From NCBI GenBank assembly GCA_021030915.1, contig JAGEMR010000035.1, positions 124,001 to 188,000 of the forward strand: 64,000 bases of DNA, written 5' to 3'. Below, in pieces: positions 1-11,404 of this stretch (position 1 is its first letter; every line of letters starts with the position of its first letter). The DNA is from Astrothelium macrocarpum (lineage: Eukaryota; Ascomycota; Dothideomycetes; Trypetheliales; Trypetheliaceae). The notes beneath the pieces are model-generated. The model had not been told where the DNA came from and did not search any database. It saw only the letters and a program-made list of their open reading frames with translations. The translations under genes were made by a program, and so were the position numbers.

Positions 1-297
1 ATACCATTGCGATCCAAATGATGGCCAAGGAAGCTTCTTTCCGTCCGGTAATCTTCGATTTAGCTGAGTTCTTGTCTTTGCAAACTCGGCAGGATATGTA
101 ATGGCTATCTCGACGGCACCAGCTGTTGAACCAGCAATGATAGAGCGCAAAGCGCTGGGCTTGGATTGAGTTAATTTTGTTACAATATTGAGTGTAGTGC
201 GAGGCCACAAGACAGGAAATGTTGTGTAGGCCCGACAATCGACATACAAATCTTATAATTAGAAATTGCACACCTTTTTATTTTCACCGGTAGCCAT
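1..297 (-). CDS. CTP1: Mitochondrial tricarboxylate (citrate) carrier, N-terminal part, cut by window edge
   Basis: This is the first 61 residues of a mitochondrial carrier of the tricarboxylate/citrate type. Exon 1 (297-274) encodes MATGENKK. A 114-nt intron (273-160) follows, and exon 2 runs in frame off the left edge. The first carrier repeat is clear: a helix IIAGSTAGAVEIAITYP, the PxE/D signature in the form YPAEFAKTR, then QLNRRLPDGKKLPWP. The PAEFAKTRTQ form matches fungal tricarboxylate carriers, which exchange citrate or malate across the inner mitochondrial membrane. Only the first helix and its signature lie inside the window, so the exact substrate is inferred. It is divergent from MAM33. 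Confidence 0.82.
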
Positions 298-696
298 GCC
301 TTCCTGTTCACACCATCTCACGCGACGATTCAAGATGGTTCCGGCGCAATGATTGATTTCATGCCATGCTCAGCTCATTGATTTCCAATTATCATATCCT
401 GGATTGACAATTGTTGGCCTCAGGGCATTTGCAACTGCTGGCACAGGACGGCGAATGTCTAAGAGACAAACCGTGCGAGGCCTGTTGCTGCTAGTCTCGA
501 TAGTGCAATCTTTTCCCAATGGTGTCCAGCAAGTCAAAACGTTTCAACTTTTCGGGAATTCTGTGAAGCGCGGACCACTTCACGTCATCGCGTTAGCACG
601 TGATCGGTCCAGTCTTTTGGCCGACGGAAGCTTGGGGCGCATTAAAACTTTCCACTCTCCTAGGAAAATAAACATCTTGAATCATTGTTCTCAACA
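298..696. other. Divergent intergenic region
   Basis: About 400 nt separate the start codons of the mitochondrial carrier (minus) and MAM33 (plus). It must hold both promoters and 5' UTRs. Open frames here cross the MAM33 start in another frame and show no family features. I see no RNA gene or repeat. Confidence 0.6.
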
Positions 697-1897
697 ATGG
701 CAACTCTACGAGCGTTATCACGTTCCATACCACGCTCGGCTCCTCGTCAAATATTGCGAACGAACTTTCTATCAATTCATAGTTCAAGAAGAATAGCACC
801 TTTGCAATCATCATGGTCTTCTTCAACTTTACCACGCATGAGCGCTCCTTTTTCGACATCAACATCGCGTATGGAATCTGATGACTGTTCGTACCCGATA
901 TGTTTCGTCTGTGGCATTGTAACTCATGTGTTCCAGTAACTCAAGAACTTACTTCAAAGCTACAAACGGAGCTGTTACTGGAGAATGACAATAGAGACAA
1001 GTCTGAGGTTTCGACAACTATCAAGGACTATTTAAATAACACCGACTTCAAAGTAAGAAGGTCGTCCATTCTGGCCTTGGAGTTTGTCTGACCAATTGTA
1101 GATTCAAGACATACCAGGGCAAGAAGAAGTCACACTTTCGAAGAAACATGGAGATGAGAAGTAATAAATCATGTCTTGTTTTGAAATAGACTTTAGGCTG
1201 ACATGACGAAATTCAGCATCCAGGTTACCTTTTCTACTGCCGACCTCAATAGTTTCGACCAAGAACAAGAAGAAATCGAACAAGATCGGGCGTTATACGA
1301 CGAGGAGGCGGATATGGGTACAGTACCCACAGATACGCAATCGGGTGGCGCCAATACGAAAGGTGCCGTCAATCAAGGCCGCACTGCCGGTGGCAATATC
1401 AAGGTTGCACCTGAAGATAGAGTCGCACCTGCAGATCGCCAAGAGCTTGTAGATGATGAATCTACGGTAGATGAGGCAGGCATGGCAGACGATTTCCCAG
1501 CAAGACTTAATATCACTGTGAGTAGGGATGGAAAAGAGGGTGCGCTCGCGATCGAGGCGACTGCTCAACAAGGAAATATCACGGTCGACAATGTCTATTA
1601 CTTCCCAACTGTGGACATGGCAGATCCGAAGAGTGCGGATGTCGACTGGAAGAGAAGGGGACACTACACAGGACCGCCTTTTAGTAATCTCGATGAAGAT
1701 CTACAGGTGTTGATGGAGAACTGGGTCGAGAGTAGGGGGATCAATACAGAATTGGCACTTTTCGTGCAAGAGTACATTGACTACAAAGAACAACAGGAAT
1801 ACAAGACTTGGCTTCAGAGTAAGTTTTATCCCTTCATAATGTCGAAAGAACGATTAACCTAACAATATGACCAGACCTTGGCAAATTCTTCGACTAA
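697..1897 (+). CDS. MAM33: Mitochondrial acidic matrix protein, MAM33/p32 family
   Basis: Five exons (697-886, 937-1052, 1102-1160, 1217-1818, 1875-1897) give 329 residues. The N-terminus is Arg/Ser-rich and lacks acidic residues for about 60 residues, as in a mitochondrial presequence. Then comes the p32 fold: an N-terminal helix with LTSKLQTELLLEND, a beta-sheet with the NIQVTFSTADLN strand, a very acidic insertion (EQEEIEQDRALYDEEADM), the strand LNITVSRDGKEGALAIEAT, and the C-terminal helices with YIDYKEQQEYKTWLQNLGKFFD. The family forms a trimeric acidic ring in the matrix, linked to mitoribosome function and respiration. The acceptor of intron 3 was placed at 1216 because nearer AGs break the frame. 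Confidence 0.93.
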
Positions 1898-2096
1898 ATT
1901 GGTCGACACTGTGTGTTTAATTGTATTTAATGGCGATTAAATTCACCTCTGTATTAAAATACGTGTATCTCCACTTTCATGGCATGAGCACCGGATAGAC
2001 GATGTATCGCCCAGTTTCAAATTCATAGCCAACATACAAATTTCTTGAGGGTATCATAGAGCTTTATTCGTGAATGGACAGCATGCGATTTTCGAT

Positions 2097-2687
2097 TTAA
2101 TTTTCCCGGTTGGGTGGGAACTGGCTGGAATGCTTGCTTCCAGCCCTCGTGATCCTGACGAAGGTCAAGATGTTCAAAGAGTCCCATTCACCATTCCATT
2201 CCCGAAGCCGTTGCACATTCTCTACATCCTCCATATCTGGCAGCCAGAATCCTGAATTGTATTCCTTGTGCCCTAAATCGAGCTTCGCTTGGAGCAAGTC
2301 CTGGGAAGCACTCGCAGGCCGACCAGCACGGCGTTTCGCTTTCATTTCCGCAAGTTCATCTTCATCTTGTTGAAAGAACTTCTCGACCAGTGACTGCATC
2401 TCGTCGAAGGTGAAGGTGGATTCGTATTCCTGCGCGGCAGATTGAAAGAAAGAGATGCGTTCCACTAGGACACGTCAGATATGAGACGCGACTTTTCGGT
2501 GGACCCGAGACGTACGAATTGGTGTAGCTTTCTTGGCTCTTACAGCGGCAACCCGATTCAACTTGTCGTCTCTTGCATTGGCTCGGCGTAATCGCTTCGC
2601 ATCCCGACTGTTTTCATGGAGTGTTCCGATCTTGCCTGGCTTCTTCCTGCTGATCTGCTTGGTCACCTTTGCGACACTTGATGGCAT
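2097..2687 (-). CDS. TMA16: Translation machinery-associated protein 16
   Basis: Two exons (2687-2516 and 2464-2097, 51-nt intron) give 179 residues. The basic N-terminus (PSSVAKVTKQISRKKPGKIG, then LHENSRDAKRLRRANARDDK) and the C-terminal blocks EMQSLVEKFFQQDEDELAEM, KAKRRAGRPAS, KEYNSGFWLPDMED and NILTFVRI match the Tma16 family. Tma16 binds pre-60S particles in the nucleolus and early cytoplasm. It is convergent with MAM33 (about 200 nt between stops) and divergent from EXO1. Length is usual for the family. Confidence 0.92.
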
Positions 2688-2813
2688 GTCGAAAAGGGTC
2701 AGAGTTTGAGCTTCAACGAAACGGTCTGAAAATTTGGCGATTTGACGAATTCAAGATGATCTGCGACAGGGACTGCGGGAAGAAGCGAAGGCGGTGACGA
2801 CACTCCGAGTCCG

Positions 2814-2841
2814 ACGCGTGCTCCACCTGCAAGGGACGCGT
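2814..2841. promoter_or_regulatory. Two ACGCGT (MCB-type) boxes upstream of EXO1
   Basis: ACGCGT occurs at 2814-2819 and 2836-2841, 22 nt apart, in the 279-nt TMA16/EXO1 divergent intergenic region. ACGCGT is the core bound by the MBF (Mbp1-Swi6) G1/S complex in yeasts. The motif is palindromic, so the regulated gene is inferred from function (EXO1). No binding evidence is visible from sequence alone. Confidence 0.5.
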
Positions 2842-2966
2842 CGAGCAAGGAACTAGAAAGCATCCAGCTCCTCCACCGCTGACGGCGGTACATGATCTGA
2901 CGCATTGTAACTCACAAATATGTCATAGTCTCATGCTGTTATTTAGTCAAACTCAAGACCCTCGCC

Positions 2967-5273
2967 ATGGGTATTTCCGGTAACTGCTATTCTATGCGAT
3001 ACATGTGTTTCAATCAACACTAATTATTTGCAGGTTTGCTGCCTCTTCTCAAGTCAATACAGAAGCCATGTCATCTCAAGAAGTTTTCTGGTCAATGCAT
3101 TGGCGTGGATGCTTATGGATGGCTTCATCGTGGCACCGTTTCATGTGCCATAGATCTTGCGCTCGGCAAACCGAGCACCAAGTACGTCCAGTTTTTGTCT
3201 ATGCTTTTACCTCACCACTAATGCAATGTCAGATTTGTCGATTTTGCAATGCACCGTGTTCGTATGCTTCTACATTTCAATATCACCCCATATATCGTTT
3301 TTGACGGAGATTACCTTCCCTCGAAATCCCACACCGAAGCCGAGCGTCACGGACGAAGGGCAGAGAGCAAAAAATTGGGACTGGAATTACTCAATCTTGG
3401 CAGGACTTCTCAGGCTCACTTGGAACTACAAAAGGCGGTCGATGTCACTCCGGAAATGGCCCGTCAACTTATCGAAGAGCTCAAGAAAGCGGGTGTCAAT
3501 TATGTTGTGGCCCCATACGAAGCTGATTCTCAATTGGTGTATTTAGAGAAAAAGGGTATCATTCAAGGCATAATTTCCGAAGATTCTGATATGTTGGTCT
3601 TTGGTGCCAAATGCCTCTTGACCAAGCTGGATCAATATGGAGATTGTACCATGGTTCACCGAAGAGATTTTGCTGCTTGTCGTGAAGTCAGTCTTGTTGG
3701 ATGGACCGACGCGGAATTTAGACGTATGGCAATACTTTCGGGCTGCGATTACTTGCCGAGCATCAATAACATGGGGCTCAAGACTGCATATCGATTGCTA
3801 AGAAAGTACAAGAACATAGAGAGGTTGATAAAGCAACTTCAATGGGATGGAAAATGGAAGATTCCAAAGGACTATTTGCAGAATTTTGAAAGAGCCGAAT
3901 CAACTTTTCTGTACCAATGGGTTTGGTGTCCAGAAGACAAGAGATTGGCGAACCTCACTAAACCACCTGAGGGACTGGATCTATCGGGTATGGAGTATAT
4001 TGGATCATTGGTCGAACCTGCTATCGCGATGCAAGTCGCTGCAGGAGACATACATCCACATACAAAGGAGGCTATAATTCTGGATCCATCACTCATGAAG
4101 AACTCCAACTGGCCAGCAGCTCGGCCAAAAACACTTACTCCAGCAGCCCCAGGAGACGATTTGAAGAAGAACAAGGCCATTGACACTTTCTTCAAACCGA
4201 GACGAGTGCCTCTCGCCGAGCTCGATCCTAACAGCTTCACGCCCTCGCCAAGCCAGCAACGACTTTTGCAGCAACAGCAACCTTCGTGGACTGCAACGCC
4301 TGCCCCTACACATTCCACGAGCAGGCGAAGGGATACACCTCATGCTAGTACAGGCCGAGTGCAAGTTGGACGAACTTATTCTGCTCCCAATCCAAGCAAA
4401 CGCCCACGTCTCTGTGCTGATGACTTTTCTCCCCCGCCCAAATCCTCCATCAAGGTGGAAAAGGGTGCGAGTCGCTTCTTTTCTTCCCCACTGAGCATCA
4501 CGCCATCGAGTAAGACATCCAAGTCTCGCTCAAAAAGTGCAATCGAACCAGATTTCCAACTGTGGTCAGATGACTCCATTGAAGAAGCTATGGCCGATTT
4601 AACAGATTCTGCGGCGAAAAGAACCCAGTCCAAGAAGAAATTAGAGGTCTTTAGAGATGACTCAGGGTACTCCACTTCTAGTCTGATATCAATGCATCAA
4701 GAGACCCCCAGTGCTGCGCGAGCCTCAGTTCCCGAGACTCAAGAAACCGATCTTGAGCAAAACTCCGTCTTCAAGGCCTCAATCAGTGCCGACCTTGACG
4801 AGCTTCGATCCAAATTTCTGTATCAAGACTCTTTCATCTCTACACCCATAAAGACAGCTTTACCAGGCAAACGTACCGAGCGATCAGAGCACGTTCCCAC
4901 TTTGCAAAGCCCTCAAAAGGACTCTGAAGAGAAGCCAGCCGAATTGGCCGTGTCGGACACAGAGATTCCCGACTCTGAAGCAGAAAACCCGAGCCCTACA
5001 AAGTCAGAGCTCGACGGCTCGACGTTACTGGATGAGCGGACAATCCAAAGTCCGATTAAAGTACTTGAAAAAACAGATGTGGATGATGAAGGACCGAAAG
5101 CAGATGGGATAGGGGATCTGACGAAGAGTGGACGGATCACAGTAGGAAGCGAAGACATGCTTGTGCCAGACAGCGAAGCAGAGTCGGATATGGAAGCTCT
5201 AAGCCCAATTGCCGCTCACAAATCAGGCCTCAGTGGAAGCCTGGACTTGGGACGATTTGCCTTTGCTGGTTAG
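2967..5273 (+). CDS. EXO1: Exonuclease 1 (FEN1/XPG family 5'-3' exonuclease)
   Basis: Three exons (2967-2979, 3034-3181, 3233-5273) give 733 residues. The start MGISGLLPLLKS is invariant in the family because its N-terminal glycine contacts the active site. Metal-binding acidic residues are all present at canonical positions: D30, D78, E150, D152, D171, D173 and D225. The XPG-N, XPG-I (PYEADSQLVYL, SEDSDMLVFG) and helix-hairpin-helix (SGCDYLPSINNMGLKTAYRL) parts cover about residues 1-300. The rest is Ser/Pro-rich and probably disordered. It carries a PIP-like KNKAIDTFFK (366-375) and an SRFF (467-470) like the Mlh1-binding box. Exo1 resects DNA ends and excises mismatches. Confidence 0.97.
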
Positions 5274-5586
5274 CGTATTGCATCACCTTTGGTTGTTCTT
5301 TGAGTCTTCGAGCGTTTGCATCTTAGTTAGGCGTATTGGTAAGAGGTTGCTGTCATTTGTGTCAATTCGTTGCACAGACGAGAACTTTGTATTTTCTTGG
5401 ACGAACATGCTCGCTCGTTACTTCAGTCTTTTGTTCCTCTTGTTCTATGACCGGCCATGAGCCTGATGTGGTTAATGCCTGTGCCCGGTAGCCAAAGTCT
5501 AGGTGACAGAAAAAGGTGTGTTCCTCAGGGGGGTACCTCCGTATGGTTTGAGCAGAAAAGGATTAATTCTTATTGAAGCTAACAAT
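5274..5586. other. Convergent 3' intergenic region
   Basis: About 310 nt lie between the stop codons of EXO1 and the membrane protein on the other strand. It should contain both 3' UTRs and termination signals. Nothing else is recognisable. Confidence 0.6.
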
Positions 5587-7993
5587 TTATGAAGTGTATT
5601 GTCGTTTCTTTGCGGTCAAAGTATTACAGTCTTGAGATTTGGCTAATGTAATGTGTCCGACCTTTTCGCTTTCTTTTGTGTCACCAATTTTCACCATGAC
5701 ATTTCTTAGCATCCTAGATCTCTCAATTGCTTCAAGAGGGAGTCCCCCATGTATTCCTCTCAAGCCAGAATTGTCGTACGTCATGCTTGAGATATATCCC
5801 AGCATGTCCGGGGCAACAAGACTGAAGCTTAGGGCGGCCCCCAAGACGCCTAACAGTAAGAGTAAAATAGAACCCAACAGTAAAAAGGCTAGCCATGTGC
5901 GATTGCAAACATATACTTCGATATGATGGACAAGGGTTCCGTTTGCAGTGTCAGCAACGAACGGTGCCTGGCTGAGGGCTGCTTGCCGCTCGTTCGTTAT
6001 TGGCACGCCTGAGTCATCTAGAGATTGGTCCAACGCGTAGAGAACATTGTCAAGAGTAGCATTCGATCCGAACCAAGTAGATATGGCTTCGATAGGAGTC
6101 GTATCTGGTCCATATAGCGAAAGATTCTGGGGCAAATCTCCTAGGAAAGCAAGAGGGCTTGAAACGATCTGGAAATATGTATTCAAGACGATTCCGAGCC
6201 GCGCTGAGAAATCTGTTGCAGATACATTGGAAAGATCGACGTATCCATCGTAAGCTGGGCCGCTATACGGAGTGGTCGACGTATCGTTTATGAACAATTC
6301 AACAGCAGATGACTGGACTTGTTGTTGTGAACCTGAAGTCTGAGGCATTGTTGTAATGATTATCCCACTCATAATGTCAATGTCCAGAGCCGACAGAACT
6401 GGAGATCGTTCGTCCTCTGAGGACCGCCGGATTTTATTGACGCTACAGCCAGCTGATGTACAGTTCACAGAAGATTCGACATGAGTAGAAGAAATCGAAC
6501 AGTTGACGGTCGTAATGTCACCTACAAAACCAGTGGATCCTTGACTTGAAATCGAGGAAAAGGTAATGTAACGACTTACATTCAATAGAGGATCGGCTTT
6601 GGCTGTCGAATTAAGGGACAAATTGAAGAAAGCCTCTTGCCGACTGGGGACCCTCAAGGGCAGAGAAGTGTCGAGAAAAAAAGTCAATCCTGAACTGTCA
6701 GGGCCGACTACAAAATTAAATAGAGTGGTGGCTAAAGATCTTCGTTAGTAAAATTTCGAAGTTGTTTCATCCTGCACTTGCGTAGAATCGCAAGTGATAG
6801 TCCGAAACCAATTACGAGACATAGATGGCAAGAACACTACTGACCATTGAACGATGTACAATTCGGTACGCATCCAATACGTGGCTGCCAAACTTGACCC
6901 AGAGCGTGGTCCCAAAATTCCGCAGTGTTGGCCGTTTTGACCGGATCATCACATTTTAGAGAAATGTAGGACGACTCGAGATCAAAACTCATACTGGAAT
7001 TGGCTTGAACGCCAGGGCTAATCATAGGAAGACCAATCAGCGAACTGTAATTCTCGATAGACCATTCGTTCTATTCTACTTGTTAGCTATGTAAACTGAA
7101 GATATTGTAGTCATTGGACAGCGCCTCTGAAACACTAGAGGAAGCAGCCGCGCTTGTCGCTCCTTTTGATTGAGGAACCTCTGGTGTAAACTACTCACAC
7201 TTTCTGAATTGACCGCTACCCATCCTTGCTCATCAGCCGTCGACTCATCCAAGATTTCGAGCCGCGGTATCTTAACGTTACCCCAAATATCCTGTGGTGC
7301 GGCTTTACTTTGATCGGAACTGAGTAGACAAGCAGACAATAAAGAATTCTGGATGAATTGGTACATAGATCCTTGGTATCCGAAACCGGAATCTGGCCAA
7401 ATTCCAGCAGCGGGTCCAGTATCAAAATAGCGAGTTTGAACTGGAGAGAGTATGTCTTTGTAACGAGTAGTCACCAAACGTAATGAAGCTTGACCGCCGA
7501 CAGGAGAAAAGGCCCAAAACACTGTTAAGAGAGCCCCAACAAGAGTGACTTGTCTGATGGTGATTTGGCTTTCAAAGGTTGACCAAACGGTGCGGCTCGA
7601 AAGAAGCATCTCCAAGATACCTAATCTGGCTCCCCTCTCGACCTGGAATCTTGCTATAATCCGTAGGCTTCTGGATGCTATTGCAGCGAACAGAATGGGG
7701 AATAAGGTAGCGCCGAATATCAACGCTTCTCTGACCCGCGGCCCGAACGGAGCATCGGTGACTTGGCGAAGATCAAGGCTGAAGGCTGCTATTCCAAGTG
7801 AGACAAAAAGCAGAGGCGTTATGACCAGGGTTAGATTGAGCAAAAAGACGAGAAATCGGTGTGCTTTGGAGGTTAGGGCTACATCCGATGAGACTTCTAC
7901 CTCGTGAACAGCACTCTCGGCTTTTTGGTCGAGCAAGAGACTGTCGCTGCTTTCTCGTTCTTGCCCAAGGACGATACCAGAATTCGAAATCAT
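5587..7993 (-). CDS. Fungal multi-pass membrane protein of unknown function
   Basis: Three exons (7993-7199, 7070-6845, 6731-5587) give 721 residues. Hydrophobic segments lie near residues 47-72, 88-110, 147-163 and 615-640. A very long region (about 165-612) between helices 3 and 4 has many N-x-S/T sites and cysteine pairs (CVPNCTSFNG, NCTSAGCSVN), so it is probably exocytoplasmic. A cytoplasmic tail of about 80 residues follows. This layout occurs in many uncharacterised Pezizomycotina proteins, and I recognise no catalytic motif. Intron 1 (7198-7071, 128 nt) was set by frame: the donor GTGAGT lies after GAA AGT and the acceptor is AATAG. The start at 7993 is the first in-frame Met. Function cannot be assigned. 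Confidence 0.8.
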
Positions 7994-9576
7994 GACGAGT
8001 GGTTGTGACGCGTGAAAACCCTCAAATTCTCAAAGGAACTGTGGACTTTTATGTCTGTAATTAAGTCATAAGGCAGATTGGTTGCCTCAAATCACGTGGA
8101 TCACTTTGCTGTTGATCAATTTGTTGTTGATCAGCATGCTTCACAGCCATACAGATACAACTGCGGCCTAATCGCTAACTTCGTATCCAATTGACCCATG
8201 CACAGGGGCGCTCCGCAGAACCTTAAGACAAGGACTGGTCTGCGTGGGGGACTTCGTCACCGAAGTCAAAGACGAGCTTGAGGCAGTGCACAACTGTCAC
8301 CCCTGGTCAGACCCTACGATTGTCCATTTTGCTGCTCTACATTTTCATCTGGCTCTTTCTTGCAGCTGAATCAAGCGAATTCCAACGAATGATAAGTCTT
8401 GCTTGAGGATTTCGTACTCGAGACCGAAAAAGTGAAACGCATTAATGATTGACTTAGGCTTAGTGAAGTGGTACCCTATGCAACGCTAATGAACGACTTA
8501 TACTCCCTGTACTAAACCTTGAAGGACGGCTCCACAGGATGTTGATTGTTTTACGGGTTTTGGCCCCACTGACAATGCGACGCTGTGCAGATAGGCCAAT
8601 ATTGAAAAGGGGTCCATGTCAGGCGCCCTGAGAGTGAGCACATGTCTCACTTGATTTGCGAACGCTTTCAATTCTCTCGCAACAACTGTACGTGTCGGGA
8701 AAGGCAGTATGGAGAGAAAATGACAAGGGATGAAAATGGAGAGATGGCTTAGGATTTTCTTAAGAGGAAGAAGACAGATCTCGCCAGTCACCAGGGTGAC
8801 CCCTTGGTCCCGAACTCGGAAGGGTCGGAACCCAAACTTAGGCCGCAACCGACGGAGCTACCTTGATTACATGTGGATTGGAATTGTGTGGATGCGCCAG
8901 ATACCAGCTCAGTCTCCTTTTGGCTTGAAATATTTACGTCCGTATCTCAAGCGATACTCTATTTGATATGACGATGTCATCATGTCAGGAACGATTGACG
9001 TCTGCCCATGGACCGCTGGAATACACGAGTCATGAGTCGAACAGACGAATATGAAGGTAACCTCACCTCTCTGATCTTTCGCAAACCAGCAGGTTTTGTT
9101 GGCCACAAACATACCTTTCGTTAAAGACTCGGAAGCATACAAAAATATTGCATGGAAATCGATCTGATACGACGTCGAATTACAAGCAAGTTTGCCTCTT
9201 TACTTTAAAAAAGAAACATGCCATTTCCAGGTCGCGTAGATATCGGAACTTGAAATAGACTTCTACCAATCCTATTCCCTTTTCATTACTTCTAAAAGCT
9301 TGCTTGCGCATGTGCTCGCTTCATCTTTCTACGATGGGTTAAATCAGGTGTCGGTACTTCTCATGCTGTCTAGTGCGACTGCTTTTCCTATTCAAGACAT
9401 GCAACTAATGCAATTTATCCCCGATCAACAACATGATAGTATGGTGGAGTGTCATGCGGTGCAGGGCAATATATACCGATTGTGTCGCAGTTCAAATCGC
9501 ACTCTAAATTTCATCTATCCTTTGCGTTCTGTCTCGGCATTTACAGTTTTCTGCCTCTGCCGCATTTGATCCCACA
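7994..9576. other. Intergenic region, no gene recognised
   Basis: This stretch of 1.58 kb lies between the divergently transcribed membrane protein and methyltransferase. Open frames up to 116 codons are present (for example minus strand 8848-8498), but none shows a domain, conserved motif or convincing splice pattern. An ACGCGT lies at 8008-8013, close to the membrane-protein start. No tRNA, rRNA or repeat was seen. Confidence 0.5.
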
Positions 9577-10570
9577 ATGGCCGAACCAGAGATTAAGTTT
9601 CACGATTATCCACATACATATCATGATACCAAATCAGCATATCTGCTTCCAAACTCGTAAGCAGAAGAAAAGGTCTTGCAAAGGCTGCCTTCGACTAAAG
9701 CCTTTCCTAGAACGCTCGAGCAAAAGAGGCTTGAATCTCAGGCCACCGCTCTAAAGACCCTCTTGGGCGGCAAAGTCATCCACACGAACCTTCCAGCTTC
9801 ACCCGGTGCACGTTTCATGGACATCGGTATGAATTGTGGTGTTATCTACTTGAGCATCACTGAATAGTCAACTAGGTTGTGGTACGGGGGCTGTTACACA
9901 CGACATTGCGCGTGAATATCCCTCTTCAAAGGTTTTTGGAGTCGATTTGTCCAAAATTCAGATACTTGAAAACAAGCCCCAGAATGTTGAAATTATTCAC
10001 GGCGATGTTATGGAGCTTGTGGGGAAGGACGAACGTCTCCGGCCTGCTTCTTTTGACTTCATCTTCTCTCGACTCCTAATCTGCGGTATGACTGATTGGC
10101 CTCAATATCTGAGAACGGTGGCATCCCTCTTGAAACCAGGAGCATCATGTGAGTTTCAGGATTACGAGTGGCAATACTATCGAGATGAAAACCGGGCTAC
10201 TTCAGATTGGAGATGGTTCCAGATAACACGAGCAGAGTGTAAAAGGCAAGGGCTCGATCCTGAATGTGGATTGCGCATGCCGGAATACGCTCGACAGGCT
10301 GGCCTTGTTGATATTACCCAGAAATTTTATCCAGCCCCGATTGGAGGGTGGGCCGCAAAAACAAACCCCAACACCGAGCTCATAGGCGTGCACAGGGGAA
10401 AGAACCAGCTTGCTTTCGAGTTGGTCACTCAAAAGAAGTTGCTGGATCCTGCGCGGTACTCCCAGGAAGAGCGACAAATAATCGCCGAAGAATGTGAGCG
10501 CACCTTCGAAGCTAATCGCGAGGGCCTGTATATGCCTTTGATCGTGACGTCTGCTCGCAAACCCGAGTAG
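9577..10570 (+). CDS. Class I SAM-dependent methyltransferase
   Basis: Three exons (9577-9656, 9711-9826, 9876-10570) give 296 residues. Intron 1 removes an in-frame TAA at 9658-9660: donor GTAAGC, branch GACTAAAG, acceptor CCTAG. The 5' part has the SAYLLPNS motif common to fungal UMTA/LaeA-like methyltransferases. The SAM site follows: FMDIGCGTGAVTHDIA (motif I, interrupted by intron 2 after the first Gly), VFGVDLSK (motif II), VEIIHGDVMEL, and FDFIFSRLLICGMTDWPQYL (post-I to motif IV). Later motifs include LLKPGASCEFQDYEW. The methyl acceptor is unknown. Members act on small molecules or regulatory proteins, and no biosynthetic cluster surrounds it. Confidence 0.85.
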
Positions 10571-11404
10571 TCAGGATAGAAGGACAGCCTTACAAGAGGG
10601 CTTATCTGAACAAATCCTGAATTTGCAAAGAAACGATTTTGTTAGTGATGAGTACCATGAGATGGTTTTATAATCTGCTCCCAGCATTTACCAAAGCTTA
10701 TTCGGATTTATTCTTCACGTTACTACTATGCGAATAAACCCAATCCAGAAAGTCAGTTTTTCATTCATTTCCAGTGGTATGATAGAATCTAGTACAACAG
10801 AATCTCGAGCCTTAGCGACGTAGCCTATATTCGAGATTTCTCAATATCACCTCCGAGTTTCCATATTCGGACATTTCTAATCTTCTAGCCTTGATCCTCA
10901 GCAGCTATGTTTTCACATGAAAACGTCAACAGCAACATATGCCGTCACAACTTTGTTGGGATAAGCTACAGTAGTAGAGAGATTTGTCAAAATGCAATCA
11001 AGTGATCGACATGATATATTGCAAAATCTGCGAAATCTTTGGCTTATACGAAGCATATATCAACGCAGTAGTGTGTGCTACGAACGTATACTGACTTCAA
11101 TCTATTCGTCTGCTTGCATGCCATTATGTAATAAGAGGCTGATCGATATAGACATAACGAATCCACTGTGATACAGCTACTTGAGGTTCCAGGTCGGTTA
11201 TTGATTGAAGCAAGACAACCGCTTTAGATGCACGTGCAGTCAACGTATGACGTACGTATAAATAATGAATAACCGTCTACTTGAATGCATTAGGCAAATA
11301 CAGCTCGTATGAACCTGAAGCATCGAACGCCGAGAAACTATGCAATCTTTAGACGTTGAACATCATTTCCCAGCACCCATACCCATTAACTTCAAAAAGA
11401 TCAT
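10571..11404. other. Convergent intergenic region
   Basis: This 834-nt AT-rich stretch lies between the stop codons of the methyltransferase (plus) and POL2 (minus). No open frame of interest, RNA gene or repeat was recognised. It is long for a purely convergent 3' region in this window. Confidence 0.5.

Noticed and set aside
2699..2905. 68-codon minus-strand open frame between TMA16 and EXO1
   Set aside because: No family motif. It lies in the divergent promoter and overlaps the MCB boxes.
8498..8848. 116-codon minus-strand open frame
   Set aside because: No domain, no conserved-looking blocks and no splice partner; probably chance.
9655..9663. In-frame TAA in the methyltransferase taken as a pseudogene stop
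   Set aside because: A 54-nt intron with good donor, branch and acceptor removes it and restores the expected family sequence.
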